A stretch of 13,476 bases of DNA from Rhizobium sp. Q54 (GTDB lineage Bacteria > Pseudomonadota > Alphaproteobacteria > Rhizobiales > Beijerinckiaceae). The DNA lies in the NCBI GenBank assembly GCA_945903655.1, contig CAMDOY010000066.1, forward strand, positions 1-13,476, in the 5' to 3' direction. Below the pieces are notes generated by a model. The model made no database searches and had not been told where the DNA came from. It saw nothing but the letters and a program-made list of their open reading frames with translations. Positions 5,889 through 12,577 of this stretch are shown here, one piece after another; within the stretch, counting starts at the first letter, position 1, and each line of letters opens with the position of its first letter. The translations under genes and the position numbers were made by a program.

Positions 5889-6872
5889 ATGGGAGCGATC
5901 AGCGAAGACGATCTCATCGCCCGTTTCTTCGCCCCCATCGCGGGGCCGGGCGCCCTTGGCCTGAAAGACGACGCCGCCTGCCTGAGCCCGCCGCCGGGCT
6001 GCGACCTCATCCTGACCAAGGATGCGCTGGTGGCGGGCGTGCATTTCTTCCCCGATGACCCCCCTGAGGCCGTGGCGCGCAAGGCCCTGCGGGTGAATGT
6101 CTCCGATCTCGCGGCTAAAGGCGCCGATCCCCTCGGCTTCCTGCTGGCGCTGGCCCTGCCCATCGGCGTCGAGACTGACTGGATCGCGCGTTTCGCGCAG
6201 GGCCTCGGCGAGGACGCGCTGCGCTGGGCCATCCCGCTGCTGGGCGGCGACACCGTGAAGACGCCGGGGCCAGCCATGGTCAGCGTGACGGCGCTCGGCA
6301 CAGCGCCCACGGGCCGCATGGTTCCGCGCACCGGCGTCAGGGCAGGGGATCTGATCTTCGCCTCGGGGACCATTGGCGACTCGGCGCTGGGCCTGCAGGC
6401 GCGCCTTGCGCCGCAGCGTTTCGCGGCCCTCTCGCAGGGCGCCCGCGACCATCTGCTGGCGCGCTATCTGGACCCTGAGCCGCGACTCGCTCTGGCCCCT
6501 GTGCTGCGCGCTCACGCCAGCGCGGGCATGGATGTGTCGGACGGGCTGGTGGGCGATCTGACGAAAATGCTGAAAGCCTCTGGCGTCAGCGCCATCATTC
6601 GCCTTTGTGATGCGCCCCTCTCGGATGCCGCGCGCGAGGCCATCGCCCGGGAGACCGCCCTGTTCGAGACCGCCATGACCGGCGGCGACGATTATGAGCT
6701 TCTGGTCGCGGCCCCGCCGCAAAAGGCCAAGGTTCTGCAAGAGGATGCGCGCGCTGCGGGCGTGCCGCTGACGCTGATCGGCGAGGCTGTGGCGGGGGCC
6801 GGGCCGCCGCGTTTCATCGGCGCTGATGGCGCGCCAATGGTCTTCGCCCGGGGGAGCTTCAGCCACTTCTGA
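5889..6872 (+). CDS. thiL: Thiamine-monophosphate kinase
   Basis: ThiL phosphorylates thiamine monophosphate to the active cofactor thiamine diphosphate, using ATP. The 327-residue protein has the PurM/AIRS-type motifs: KDDAA (26-30, usually GDDAA, so Gly is replaced by Lys), NVSDLAAKGADP (70-81), GGD (119-121), GMDVSDGL (213-220) and GGDDYELL (265-272). Mg- and phosphate-binding aspartates are all kept, so activity is expected. A GAGG ribosome binding site lies at 5879-5882, 14 bp after nusB. It is probably the last gene of the ribH transcript. A strong hairpin follows it at 6904-6955. Confidence 0.96.
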   Translation: MGAISEDDLIARFFAPIAGPGALGLKDDAACLSPPPGCDLILTKDALVAGVHFFPDDPPEAVARKALRVNVSDLAAKGADPLGFLLALALPIGVETDWIARFAQGLGEDALRWAIPLLGGDTVKTPGPAMVSVTALGTAPTGRMVPRTGVRAGDLIFASGTIGDSALGLQARLAPQRFAALSQGARDHLLARYLDPEPRLALAPVLRAHASAGMDVSDGLVGDLTKMLKASGVSAIIRLCDAPLSDAAREAIARETALFETAMTGGDDYELLVAAPPQKAKVLQEDARAAGVPLTLIGEAVAGAGPPRFIGADGAPMVFARGSFSHF

Positions 6873-6903
6873 CGCCCCGGGGAACCCTGCTCTCCACCGC
6901 GCA

Positions 6904-6955
6904 TTCCTGCCCTGCGCGCACAAAGGTTGTTGTGGGCGCGCATTTGTGGCAGGAA
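6904..6955 (+). promoter_or_regulatory. Long hairpin between thiL and the DUF6481-like gene
   Basis: TTCCTGCC (6904-6911) pairs perfectly with GGCAGGAA (6948-6955). After a small asymmetric internal loop, TGCGCGC (6913-6919) pairs with GCGCGCA (6936-6942). That gives a 15-bp two-part stem. It ends 30 bp before the next start codon and lacks a T-tract. It may attenuate or end thiL transcription, or act as a 5' leader structure of the following gene; the sequence does not decide. Being palindromic, it is also possible on the minus strand. Confidence 0.6.
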
Positions 6956-6985
6956 CCACCCCTCAACCCAATCGAATGGACCGCA

Positions 6986-7429
6986 ATGCCTCCGTTACCC
7001 GGACAGAATTACCAAGACCGTCAAGCTACCGCCGCCAAGGCCCGTCAGGCCCTGGTGGAAAAATTCCGCGCCCGCCCGGCCGCCGATGACCCGGCCGTGC
7101 AGCAGCGCGAGGCCGAGCGCAAGGCCGTGATCGAGGCGCGCAAGATTCGCGAAGCCGAGCGCGCCGAGGCCCGCCGTCTCGAAGAGATCGAGACCCAGAA
7201 GCGCCTCGCCGCCGAAGCCCTCGCCGCCAAGGAGGCCAAGGCCCGCGCCGACGCCGAGCGCAGCGAAGCCGAGATTCGCGAAGCCGCCGAGCGCGAGCGC
7301 CTCGCCGCCGAGGAAGTCGAGCTGAAGGCCATGCTCGAGGCCGAGAAAAAGGCCGAGCGCGACGCCCGCTACGCCGCCCGCAAGGCCCGCAAGGTCGAGC
7401 GCAAGGGCGCCATCGACCGCTACCGCTAG
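6986..7429 (+). CDS. DUF6481-like charged coiled-coil protein
   Basis: This small soluble protein of 147 residues has unknown function. The N-terminus (YQDRQATAAKARQALVEKFRARPAADDPAV) resembles the alphaproteobacterial DUF6481 family as I remember it. From about residue 40 to the end it is nearly all Ala, Glu, Arg and Lys with heptad-like spacing, so a long charged helix or coiled coil is expected, ending in a very basic RKARKVERKGAIDRYR tail that could bind nucleic acid or ribosomes (inference). No signal peptide or membrane segment is present. I chose the ATG at 6986 because the family similarity starts there; no strong ribosome binding site is visible. The GTG at 6932 would begin inside the upstream hairpin. 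Confidence 0.8.
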   Translation: MPPLPGQNYQDRQATAAKARQALVEKFRARPAADDPAVQQREAERKAVIEARKIREAERAEARRLEEIETQKRLAAEALAAKEAKARADAERSEAEIREAAERERLAAEEVELKAMLEAEKKAERDARYAARKARKVERKGAIDRYR

Positions 7430-7442
7430 GGTCTGCGGCCAA

Positions 7443-7464
7443 GGCTGCGTTGCAAAACGCAGCC
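7443..7464 (+). terminator. Perfect 9-bp hairpin after the DUF6481-like gene
   Basis: GGCTGCGTT (7443-7451) and AACGCAGCC (7456-7464) form a perfect stem closed by a GCAA tetraloop of the stable GNRA class. It lies 13 bp after the stop codon and 21 bp before the azlC start. There is no downstream T-run, so a classical intrinsic terminator is doubtful; it may block 3' exonucleases or end transcripts with Rho. Confidence 0.55.
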
Positions 7465-7485
7465 ATATGGCGCACCGTGGCCTCC

Positions 7486-8265
7486 ATGTCCGGCGCCGCT
7501 CCCCTCAACGATCCGCCCCCGAGTGCTGAGGACGCCGAAGACCTCGGCGGCCGCAGCCGCTCCTCGTGGTTTTGGGATGGGGCGCGGCAGGCCTTGGCTG
7601 GCCCCATGCTGGTCGTGTCAGTGAGCTTGCTGAGCGTGGGCGGCCTTGCCCGGGACGCCGGTTTTTCGGTCGAAATCGCGGTCGCCTCGACCATTCTGCT
7701 CTGGGCGGGACCGGCTCAGGTTCTGTTTTTCGGCGCGGTGGCGGCCAAGACGAGCTGGCCGGTGATCGCCTTCACGATTTCGCTCTCGTCCGTGCGCTTC
7801 GTGCCCATGGTCGTCTCGCTGCTGCCGATCATCCGCACCAAACGCACCGGGCTGCCCACCCTGCTGCTGGCGGCCCATTGCATCGCCGTCACGGTCTGGG
7901 CCGAGGGCATGCGGCGCATTCCACTGGTGCCGCGCGATGGGCGGATGGCTTTTTTCTTCGGCTTCTCCTTTGTTTGTTTCCTCGGGACCTCCATATCCAC
8001 GGCGATCGGTTTCATTCTCATTGGCGAGTTGCCGAGGCCCCTGGCGGCGGGGCTGCTGTTCATGACGCCGATCTATTTCGTGGCGGCGCTGACCCGCAAC
8101 GCCAAGCGCCCGATCGATTCCTGGGCGCTGGTGCTGGGCCTCGCCATCGCCCCGCTGACCGAGGCCTTCGCGCCCCGGGGTCTCGACTTGCTGGTCCTGG
8201 GCGTGGTGGGCGGCACCGGCGCCTGGCTGATCCAGCGGGCTCTGGATGAGAGGGCGCGATCATGA
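7486..8265 (+). CDS. azlC: AzlC-family branched-chain amino acid export permease subunit
   Basis: AzlC proteins form, with a small AzlD partner, an exporter of branched-chain or related amino acids in the inner membrane. The 259-residue protein has a polar N-terminus of about 35 residues and then seven or eight hydrophobic segments. It has the family features GGLARDAGFS..., the AGPAQVLFFGAV segment, and the SLSSVRFVPMVVSLLPII region corresponding to the N-x-R segment of the family (Ser in place of the usual Asn). The ATG at 7486 is chosen because earlier in-frame starts fall in the preceding hairpin; no strong ribosome binding site is visible. azlD overlaps its end by 4 bp. The actual substrate cannot be told from sequence. 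Confidence 0.9.
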   Translation: MSGAAPLNDPPPSAEDAEDLGGRSRSSWFWDGARQALAGPMLVVSVSLLSVGGLARDAGFSVEIAVASTILLWAGPAQVLFFGAVAAKTSWPVIAFTISLSSVRFVPMVVSLLPIIRTKRTGLPTLLLAAHCIAVTVWAEGMRRIPLVPRDGRMAFFFGFSFVCFLGTSISTAIGFILIGELPRPLAAGLLFMTPIYFVAALTRNAKRPIDSWALVLGLAIAPLTEAFAPRGLDLLVLGVVGGTGAWLIQRALDERARS

Positions 8266-8609
8266 CCGAGGTCTATGATCAGGGCCTCTGGCCCTGGTTC
8301 GTGCTGATCTTCTTCGGCTTCCTGCCGAGCGAGGTCTGGCGGATGCTGTCGGTGTTTCTGGCGCGGGGGATCGACGAATCCTCCCCCTGGCTCGCCTGGG
8401 TCCGCGCGGTGGCCACCGCCCTGCTGGCGGGGGTCGTGGGAAAGCTGCTGCTCTCCCCCAATGGCGCGCTGGCGACCCTGCCGCTCTGGGGTCGGGTGGG
8501 GCCGCTGGCGATCGGCATGATCGCCTATTTCGCCATCCGCCGCTCCATCTTCGCCGCCATCGTGGCGGGGGAGGCGGCGATCATCGCGGCGGGGTATTGG
8601 GCGGGGTAG
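8262..8609 (+). CDS. azlD: AzlD-family amino acid export subunit
   Basis: This is the small partner of AzlC. The 115-residue protein is almost wholly hydrophobic, with about four membrane segments: LWPWFVLIFFGFLPSEVWRM near the start, AWVRAVATALLAGVVGKLLL, PLAIGMIAYFAIR, and IFAAIVAGEAAIIAAGY at the end. The segment FFGFLPSEVWR matches the T/G-x-x-P-R/S position usual in AzlD proteins. The ATG at 8262 overlaps the azlC stop (ATGA), which implies coupled translation at equal levels. It runs convergently into the orphan antitoxin gene, with only 24 bp between the stops and no clear terminator. Confidence 0.88.
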   Translation: MTEVYDQGLWPWFVLIFFGFLPSEVWRMLSVFLARGIDESSPWLAWVRAVATALLAGVVGKLLLSPNGALATLPLWGRVGPLAIGMIAYFAIRRSIFAAIVAGEAAIIAAGYWAG

Positions 8610-8633
8610 GGCGGATGAAGATATCGTCAGCAG

Positions 8634-8864
8634 CTATTGACGATAAGCTCCCAGAACCCTCTCAACCTCCGCCTCCGAAGCGAACTCGCCCCGGTTGGCC
8701 TCGGCCAAGGCAGCCTCTATTTCAGACAGTTGCCAGACTTCGCGAGCGACGAATTCTTCAATGGCTTGTGAAGCAAGAAAGGACCGCGAGCGATCCATCT
8801 TGGCGGCGAGTTCGTTCAGCTTGTCGGCCATTTCCGATGATATGCAAATCGTCAATTCTGTCAT
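8634..8864 (-). CDS. Orphan ribbon-helix-helix (CopG/ParD-type) antitoxin
   Basis: This 76-residue protein begins with a short strand, MTELTICISSEMADKLNELA, then SRSFLASQAIEEFVARE, the typical MetJ/Arc/CopG ribbon-helix-helix fold that binds DNA as a dimer. Its C-terminal part (WQLSEIEAALAEANRGEFASEAEVERVL) is the toxin-wrapping tail of antitoxins paired with ParE/RelE toxins. No such toxin follows: the stop lies 24 bp from the convergent azlD stop. It starts 12 bp after the HIT stop on the same strand, so it is likely the last gene of the HIT transcript. It could be a solitary anti-toxin or a transcriptional regulator. Confidence 0.85.
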   Translation of the reverse strand: MTELTICISSEMADKLNELAAKMDRSRSFLASQAIEEFVAREVWQLSEIEAALAEANRGEFASEAEVERVLGAYRQ

Positions 8865-8876
8865 ATCGCGCGCTCC

Positions 8877-9299
8877 TCACCCCATGGCCGCCCTGATCTT
8901 CGCCGCATGGGCCGCCAGCACCTCGGGCTTTTCCATCTGGCCCGTATGGGGCTTCAGCGGCACGCCATCCCAGCGGGGCAGCACGTGGAAATGGATGTGG
9001 AAGACCACCTGGCCGCCGGATGTCTCGTTGAACTGCTGCAAGGTGAGCCCATCCGCGCCCATGCCCGCCTTCACGGCGGCGGCGACTTTCTGGACGCGCT
9101 CCATGTAGGGGCCGAGCGCCTCGGGGGGCATGTCGAGGATGCCGCGCGCGGGAACCTTGGGGATGACCAGCACATGGCCGTCGCCACGCGGCATGATGTC
9201 CATGAAGGCCAGGGCCACCTCGTCTTCATAGACCTTGGTGGCGGGCATTTCGCCGCGCAGGATTTTCGCGAAGATATTGTTCGTGTCGTAGGCGGTCAT
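8877..9299 (-). CDS. HIT-family (histidine triad) nucleotide hydrolase or transferase
   Basis: HIT proteins (HinT/Fhit-like) hydrolyse nucleotide phosphoramidates or dinucleotide polyphosphates in the cytoplasm. The 140-residue protein keeps the triad HIHFHVLPRW (H101, H103, H105) preceded by N91 and SGGQ (94-97). The N-terminus YDTNNIFAKILRGEMPA and GHVLVIPK are also typical. Length is normal. All catalytic residues are present. The best ribosome binding site, GGGAGAGG just before the ATG, lies in the 3' arm of a strong hairpin (see 9304-9329). The solute-binding-protein gene is 48 bp upstream on the same strand. The natural substrate is not predictable. Confidence 0.95.
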   Translation of the reverse strand: MTAYDTNNIFAKILRGEMPATKVYEDEVALAFMDIMPRGDGHVLVIPKVPARGILDMPPEALGPYMERVQKVAAAVKAGMGADGLTLQQFNETSGGQVVFHIHFHVLPRWDGVPLKPHTGQMEKPEVLAAHAAKIRAAMG

Positions 9300-9303
9300 G
9301 ACC

Positions 9304-9329
9304 CTCTCCCGGCGCTGGCGTCGGGAGAG
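9304..9329 (-). promoter_or_regulatory. Hairpin covering the HIT ribosome binding site
   Basis: On the minus strand CTCTCCCGACG pairs with CGCCGGGAGAG (11 bp, one G-U) around a CCAG loop. It stands between the binding-protein stop (9348) and the HIT ATG (9299). There is no T-tract. Its 3' arm contains the GGGAGAG that would serve as the HIT ribosome binding site, so besides acting as a barrier or terminator it may mask translation initiation. Confidence 0.6.
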
Positions 9330-9347
9330 AGTTAGCAGACCCTGCGC

Positions 9348-10361
9348 TCAGCGGAAATATTCGTTGTAGATCTTCGTCCACGGCGCGATGGACTCCGCCA
9401 GCTTTTCCGGCGGCAGATAGATGGCGCGGAAGGTGTCGGGGCCCGGGCGCAGGGCCGCCACCTTGGGCGGTACGCTGGGCAGCACCGGCAACTCGCCGGA
9501 CTCCGCCATGATCTTCTGCCCCTCTTCGGAGAGGATGAAATCGAACAGCAGCTTGCCAGCATTGGGATGGGGCGCGTTCTTGAGCACGGACATGGGCAGC
9601 ACCACGCCCAGCCCCGGTTCGATCTTGAGAAAATAGACCGGCGCCCCGCGCGCCTGGCTGATGGTCGTATGGTTGTGGAAGATCTGCAGGGCCACGGCGT
9701 ATTCGCCCGCCACCACCTGATCGAGCACCTGCCGCGCGGCGGCCTTCATGCCCGCGATGTCCTGCTTCGCCAGCTTTTCCAGATAGGCGCGGCCCTTCTC
9801 CTCGCCCATCTCCATCAGCACCAGGCCTACGAAGCCCTGGCCTGCGGAGCTGGAAGGCGTAGTGTTCCAGACCATCTTGCCTTTGAGTTTGGGGTTGAGA
9901 AGGTCCTCGAAGCTCTTGGGCTCCGAGCCCTTGGGGATCATGTCCGTATTGTAGCCGGGCATCAGGACATATTCCTGGGAGGCCATCCAGTAGCCCTCGG
10001 GATCCCTGTAGCGGTCGGGAAGTTTGACGTCGGGCGTCCATTTCTCCACGAGGTTCATCTTCTTCAGGGTGATCGAGGTGGTGGTGCCATCCACCAGGTC
10101 CGCCTGAATGCGCCCCGCCTTCGCCTCATTGGAGACGCGCAGCTCGATCTCGAGGGCGTTGGAGCGGATGAAGTTGACCTTGATCCCGTATTTCTTCTCG
10201 AAGGCCTGGGCCGCCGGGCGCACGAACTGGTCCACGATGGAGGTCGTGTACCAGGTGACTTCGCCCTCCTTCTTGGCGGCGTCAATGAGCGCCTGATCGG
10301 CGGCGAGCGCGCCAAGGGGCGTAAGCGTGGCGGCGATGAGCGCGGTGGCGATGATGCGCAT
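9348..10361 (-). CDS. ABC transporter periplasmic substrate-binding protein (COG1840-like)
   Basis: This 337-residue exported protein belongs to the Fe3+/AfuA-like binding-protein superfamily. The N-terminus is a signal peptide (MRIIATALIAATL...ALA, cleavage near residue 20). The mature part starts LIDAAKKEGEVTWYTT, a family hallmark, and continues with FEKKYGIKVNFIRS, VDGTTTS, GYWMASQEYVLMPGYN, and SEEGQKIMAESGELPVLP near the end. The Tyr-Tyr iron ligand pair of FbpA is absent (QIFHNHTTISQARG occupies that stretch), so ferric iron is not a safe ligand. The start at 10361 has GGGAGGATTCC directly upstream, far better than the ATG at 10430. No permease or ATPase gene is adjacent, so it must share components encoded elsewhere. 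Confidence 0.92.
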   Translation of the reverse strand: MRIIATALIAATLTPLGALAADQALIDAAKKEGEVTWYTTSIVDQFVRPAAQAFEKKYGIKVNFIRSNALEIELRVSNEAKAGRIQADLVDGTTTSITLKKMNLVEKWTPDVKLPDRYRDPEGYWMASQEYVLMPGYNTDMIPKGSEPKSFEDLLNPKLKGKMVWNTTPSSSAGQGFVGLVLMEMGEEKGRAYLEKLAKQDIAGMKAAARQVLDQVVAGEYAVALQIFHNHTTISQARGAPVYFLKIEPGLGVVLPMSVLKNAPHPNAGKLLFDFILSEEGQKIMAESGELPVLPSVPPKVAALRPGPDTFRAIYLPPEKLAESIAPWTKIYNEYFR

Positions 10362-10480
10362 GGAATCCTCCCGTTTGGTGGGAGGCAGATTGGCCGGATT
10401 GGGGCGCGGACGCAACCGGACGGGGCTCACGATGGCGTGGGGGCTCTGGCGATGGGGGCGGATTCTGCTATTCTGAACCT

Positions 10481-10693
10481 ATGAAGACGAAACGCGCAGC
10501 GCCCCGCCCGCAGACCAAAGGCTTGACCCTTGGGCTGGATGGGTTCGCCTGGATCAGCGCGGTGGAGGGGATCAAGCTTTCGCCGGAGAGCCTGGAGATG
10601 TTCGCGGAGTTTGATCGGCTGGGGCTGTCGAACGAGGAGCGGCGGAAGCTCATTATCGAGAAGCATAAAGCGAAGCTTCCGAAGAGAGCCTGA
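10481..10693 (+). CDS. VbhA-like antitoxin of a Fic toxin
   Basis: This 70-residue protein lies 6 bp upstream of a Fic gene. The stretch WISAVEGIKLSPESLEMFAEF aligns by eye with antitoxin VbhA/FicA helices, where an EG pair (here E29-G30) plus a following proline-containing turn (P35) is typical. VbhA-type antitoxins block ATP binding with a glutamate in (S/T)xxxE(G/N). Here the serine is at E-3 (S26), and the E-4 position is Ile25, so the motif is shifted or degenerate. The C-terminus is basic. A TATTCT -10-like hexamer (10469-10474) ends 6 bp before the ATG and no ribosome binding site is seen, so the mRNA could be leaderless. Function is inferred mainly from context. Confidence 0.75.
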   Translation: MKTKRAAPRPQTKGLTLGLDGFAWISAVEGIKLSPESLEMFAEFDRLGLSNEERRKLIIEKHKAKLPKRA

Positions 10694-10699
10694 CCCCTC

Positions 10700-11278
10700 A
10701 TGTATCAGGCGGTTCCCGACCCTTATTGCTACAAGGGAACGACGGTCCTGAAAAATAGACTTGGCATTCGGGATCAAGAAGCCCTGGATCAGGTTGAAGC
10801 GGATACGACCGCCCAGCGTTTTGCCGAGCCGCTTCCACAGGGCAGCTTCACTGCCACGCATTATTGCTCCATACATCGTCATCTGTTTGGCGATATCTAC
10901 GCTTGGGCGGGCCGCTTCCGCGTCACGCGCATCAGCAAGGGCGACAGCACCTTCTGCTATCCCGAGAACATCCCCGCCCAGATGCGTGCGCTGTTCGGAG
11001 CCCTGAAGGCGGAAAACTGTTTTTCGGGGCTCGACCCTAACGAATTTTCGACAAGATCCGCCCATTTCCTTGCAGAGCTCAACGCGATCCACGCCTTTCG
11101 CGAGGGAAATGGCCGAACGCAACTGGCTTTCTTGACACTGCTGGCTGACCGCGCAGGACATTCCGTCCGAAACACCATCCTGCGGCCTGAGGTCATCCTC
11201 GACGCCATGATCACCAGCTTCAAGGGCGACGAGGCGCCGCTTGTGGGCGTCATCAGCTCATTGATCACGCCCGCCTGA
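10700..11278 (+). CDS. Fic/DOC family protein (putative AMPylating toxin)
   Basis: Fic proteins transfer AMP, or other nucleotide parts, to target proteins; partnered ones act as toxins. The 192-residue protein has the N-terminal YKGTTVLKNRLGI segment, HYCSIHRHLFGDIYAWAG (54-71), the flap region RVTRISKGDSTFCY, and the core motif HAFREGNGRTQL (131-142). Catalytic H131, acidic E135 and R139 are kept. The second arginine of the canonical HxFx(D/E)GN(G/K)RxxR, which contacts the ATP gamma phosphate, is Leu142. Length and layout match a stand-alone class I Fic. The upstream small gene is the likely antitoxin. The stop lies 3 bp from the convergent neighbour's stop. Activity is therefore plausible but not certain. 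Confidence 0.9.
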   Translation: MYQAVPDPYCYKGTTVLKNRLGIRDQEALDQVEADTTAQRFAEPLPQGSFTATHYCSIHRHLFGDIYAWAGRFRVTRISKGDSTFCYPENIPAQMRALFGALKAENCFSGLDPNEFSTRSAHFLAELNAIHAFREGNGRTQLAFLTLLADRAGHSVRNTILRPEVILDAMITSFKGDEAPLVGVISSLITPA

Positions 11279-11281
11279 CCC

Positions 11282-12505
11282 TCACTCCCGCTCCTGCTGC
11301 AACTCGCCCTTCCGGAAGGGCGTATGCTCCGCATAGGCCTCGATCACCCGGGCCATTTCGCGGCGCTCTTCCAGCAGGAACTGGGCGACGGCTTTCTCAA
11401 GCCGGGGGTCGGCAATGGCGTGGGCGGAGTAGGTCTCGATGGGCTCATAGCCCCGCAGCAGCTTGTGCTCGCCCTGCGCGCCCGCCTCGACGCGCCTGAG
11501 GCCGCGCGAGAGGGCGAAGTCGATGGCCTGATAGTAGCAGACCTCGAAATGCAGGAAGGGATGCTCCTCGATGCAGCCCCAGTTGCGGCCATAGAGGGCG
11601 TCGTCGCCGATCAGGTTCAGGGCGCCCGCGATATAGCGCCCCTCGCGCTTGGCCATGATCAGCAGCACGCGGTCCGCCATGGTCTCGCTGAGCAGGGTGA
11701 AGAACTTGCGGGTCAGATAGGGCGTGCCCCATTTGCGCGAGCCCGTGTCCATGTAGAAGGCGTAGAAGGCGTCCCAATGGGCCTTGGTGAGATCCGCGCC
11801 CGTCGCCCATTCGATCTCGACGCCTGCGCTGAGCGCATCCTTGCGCTCCCGCCGGATTGCCTTGCGCTTGCGCGAGGCGAGGGAGTTCAGGAAGCCTTCG
11901 AAGTCGCCATAGCCCTTGTCGAAGAAGTGGAACTGTTTGTTGGTGCGCTGCAGGAAGCCCTCGGCGCCCAGCGTCTCCCATTCGGCCTTGGTCAGAAAAG
12001 TCACATGGGCTGAGGAGGCGCCGGTCTTCTCCATCACGGCCCGAAGCCCAGAGATCAGCGCCGCCCGGGCCTCTTCGGCGCGCGGGCCAGCGGCCACCAG
12101 CAGGCGGCGTCCGGGGGCGGGGGTGAAGGGCACGCTGATCTGGAGCTTGGGATAATAGCGCCCGCCCGCCCGCTCATAGGCGTCCGCCCAGCCCTGGTCG
12201 AAGACATATTCGCCCATGCTGTGGGACTTCAGATAGCAGGGGGCCGCCGCCAGCAGGCGACCTTCGGCATCCTCAACCAGGATGTGAGCGCCGCCCCAAC
12301 CGGTGCGGGGAATGGCGGAGCCCGAGGCTTCGCAGGCGTTCAGAAAGGCGTGGGTTATGAAGGGGTTGAATCGCTCTTCCTGATAATTTGAATCCACCTC
12401 TTCACAAACCGATTCCGCTGGCGGATTGGCGCAAGCGTCCCAGCTCGCCGGATCGATCTCGGCGAGGGAGCGTATCATGCGGATTGTGAGATCGGTGTCA
12501 GCCAT
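11282..12505 (-). CDS. FemAB/GNAT-like protein (COG3146, formerly DUF482)
   Basis: This 407-residue protein has a duplicated acyltransferase-like (FemAB/GNAT) fold. Annotations in relatives read peptidogalycan biosynthesis protein or GNAT N-acetyltransferase; no reaction is firmly known. Visible family features are FNPFITHAFLNACEASGSA (46-64), GGAHILVEDAEGRLLAAAPCYLKSHSMGEYVFDQGW (71-106), YYPKLQISVPFTP, RKRKAIRRERKDA in the linker, GALNLIGDDALYGRNWG, and LHFEVCYYQAIDFALSRGLRRVEAGAQGEHKLLRGYEP near the C-terminus. There is no signal peptide. A short acidic insert (ESVCEEVDSNYQEE) precedes the FNPF motif. The MADTDLT start lacks a clear ribosome binding site, so the start is less certain; MIRSLAEID at residue 10 is an alternative. 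Confidence 0.88.
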   Translation of the reverse strand: MADTDLTIRMIRSLAEIDPASWDACANPPAESVCEEVDSNYQEERFNPFITHAFLNACEASGSAIPRTGWGGAHILVEDAEGRLLAAAPCYLKSHSMGEYVFDQGWADAYERAGGRYYPKLQISVPFTPAPGRRLLVAAGPRAEEARAALISGLRAVMEKTGASSAHVTFLTKAEWETLGAEGFLQRTNKQFHFFDKGYGDFEGFLNSLASRKRKAIRRERKDALSAGVEIEWATGADLTKAHWDAFYAFYMDTGSRKWGTPYLTRKFFTLLSETMADRVLLIMAKREGRYIAGALNLIGDDALYGRNWGCIEEHPFLHFEVCYYQAIDFALSRGLRRVEAGAQGEHKLLRGYEPIETYSAHAIADPRLEKAVAQFLLEERREMARVIEAYAEHTPFRKGELQQERE

Positions 12506-12577
12506 GGGACCGTTCTGCAGGAGCTCGGCCTAACCTAATGCTTGGCGTGGATTGGGCAAGCGCAACCATGTCGCGGG

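Noticed and set aside
5865..6959. 364-residue minus-strand open frame
   Set aside because: Shadow of thiL, which has all its kinase motifs on the plus strand.
9567..10484. 305-residue plus-strand open frame
   Set aside because: Antisense shadow of the solute-binding protein, which has a signal peptide, family motifs and a perfect ribosome binding site.
10427..11161. 244-residue minus-strand open frame over the Fic locus
   Set aside because: Antisense to the Fic gene and its antitoxin; no family resemblance.
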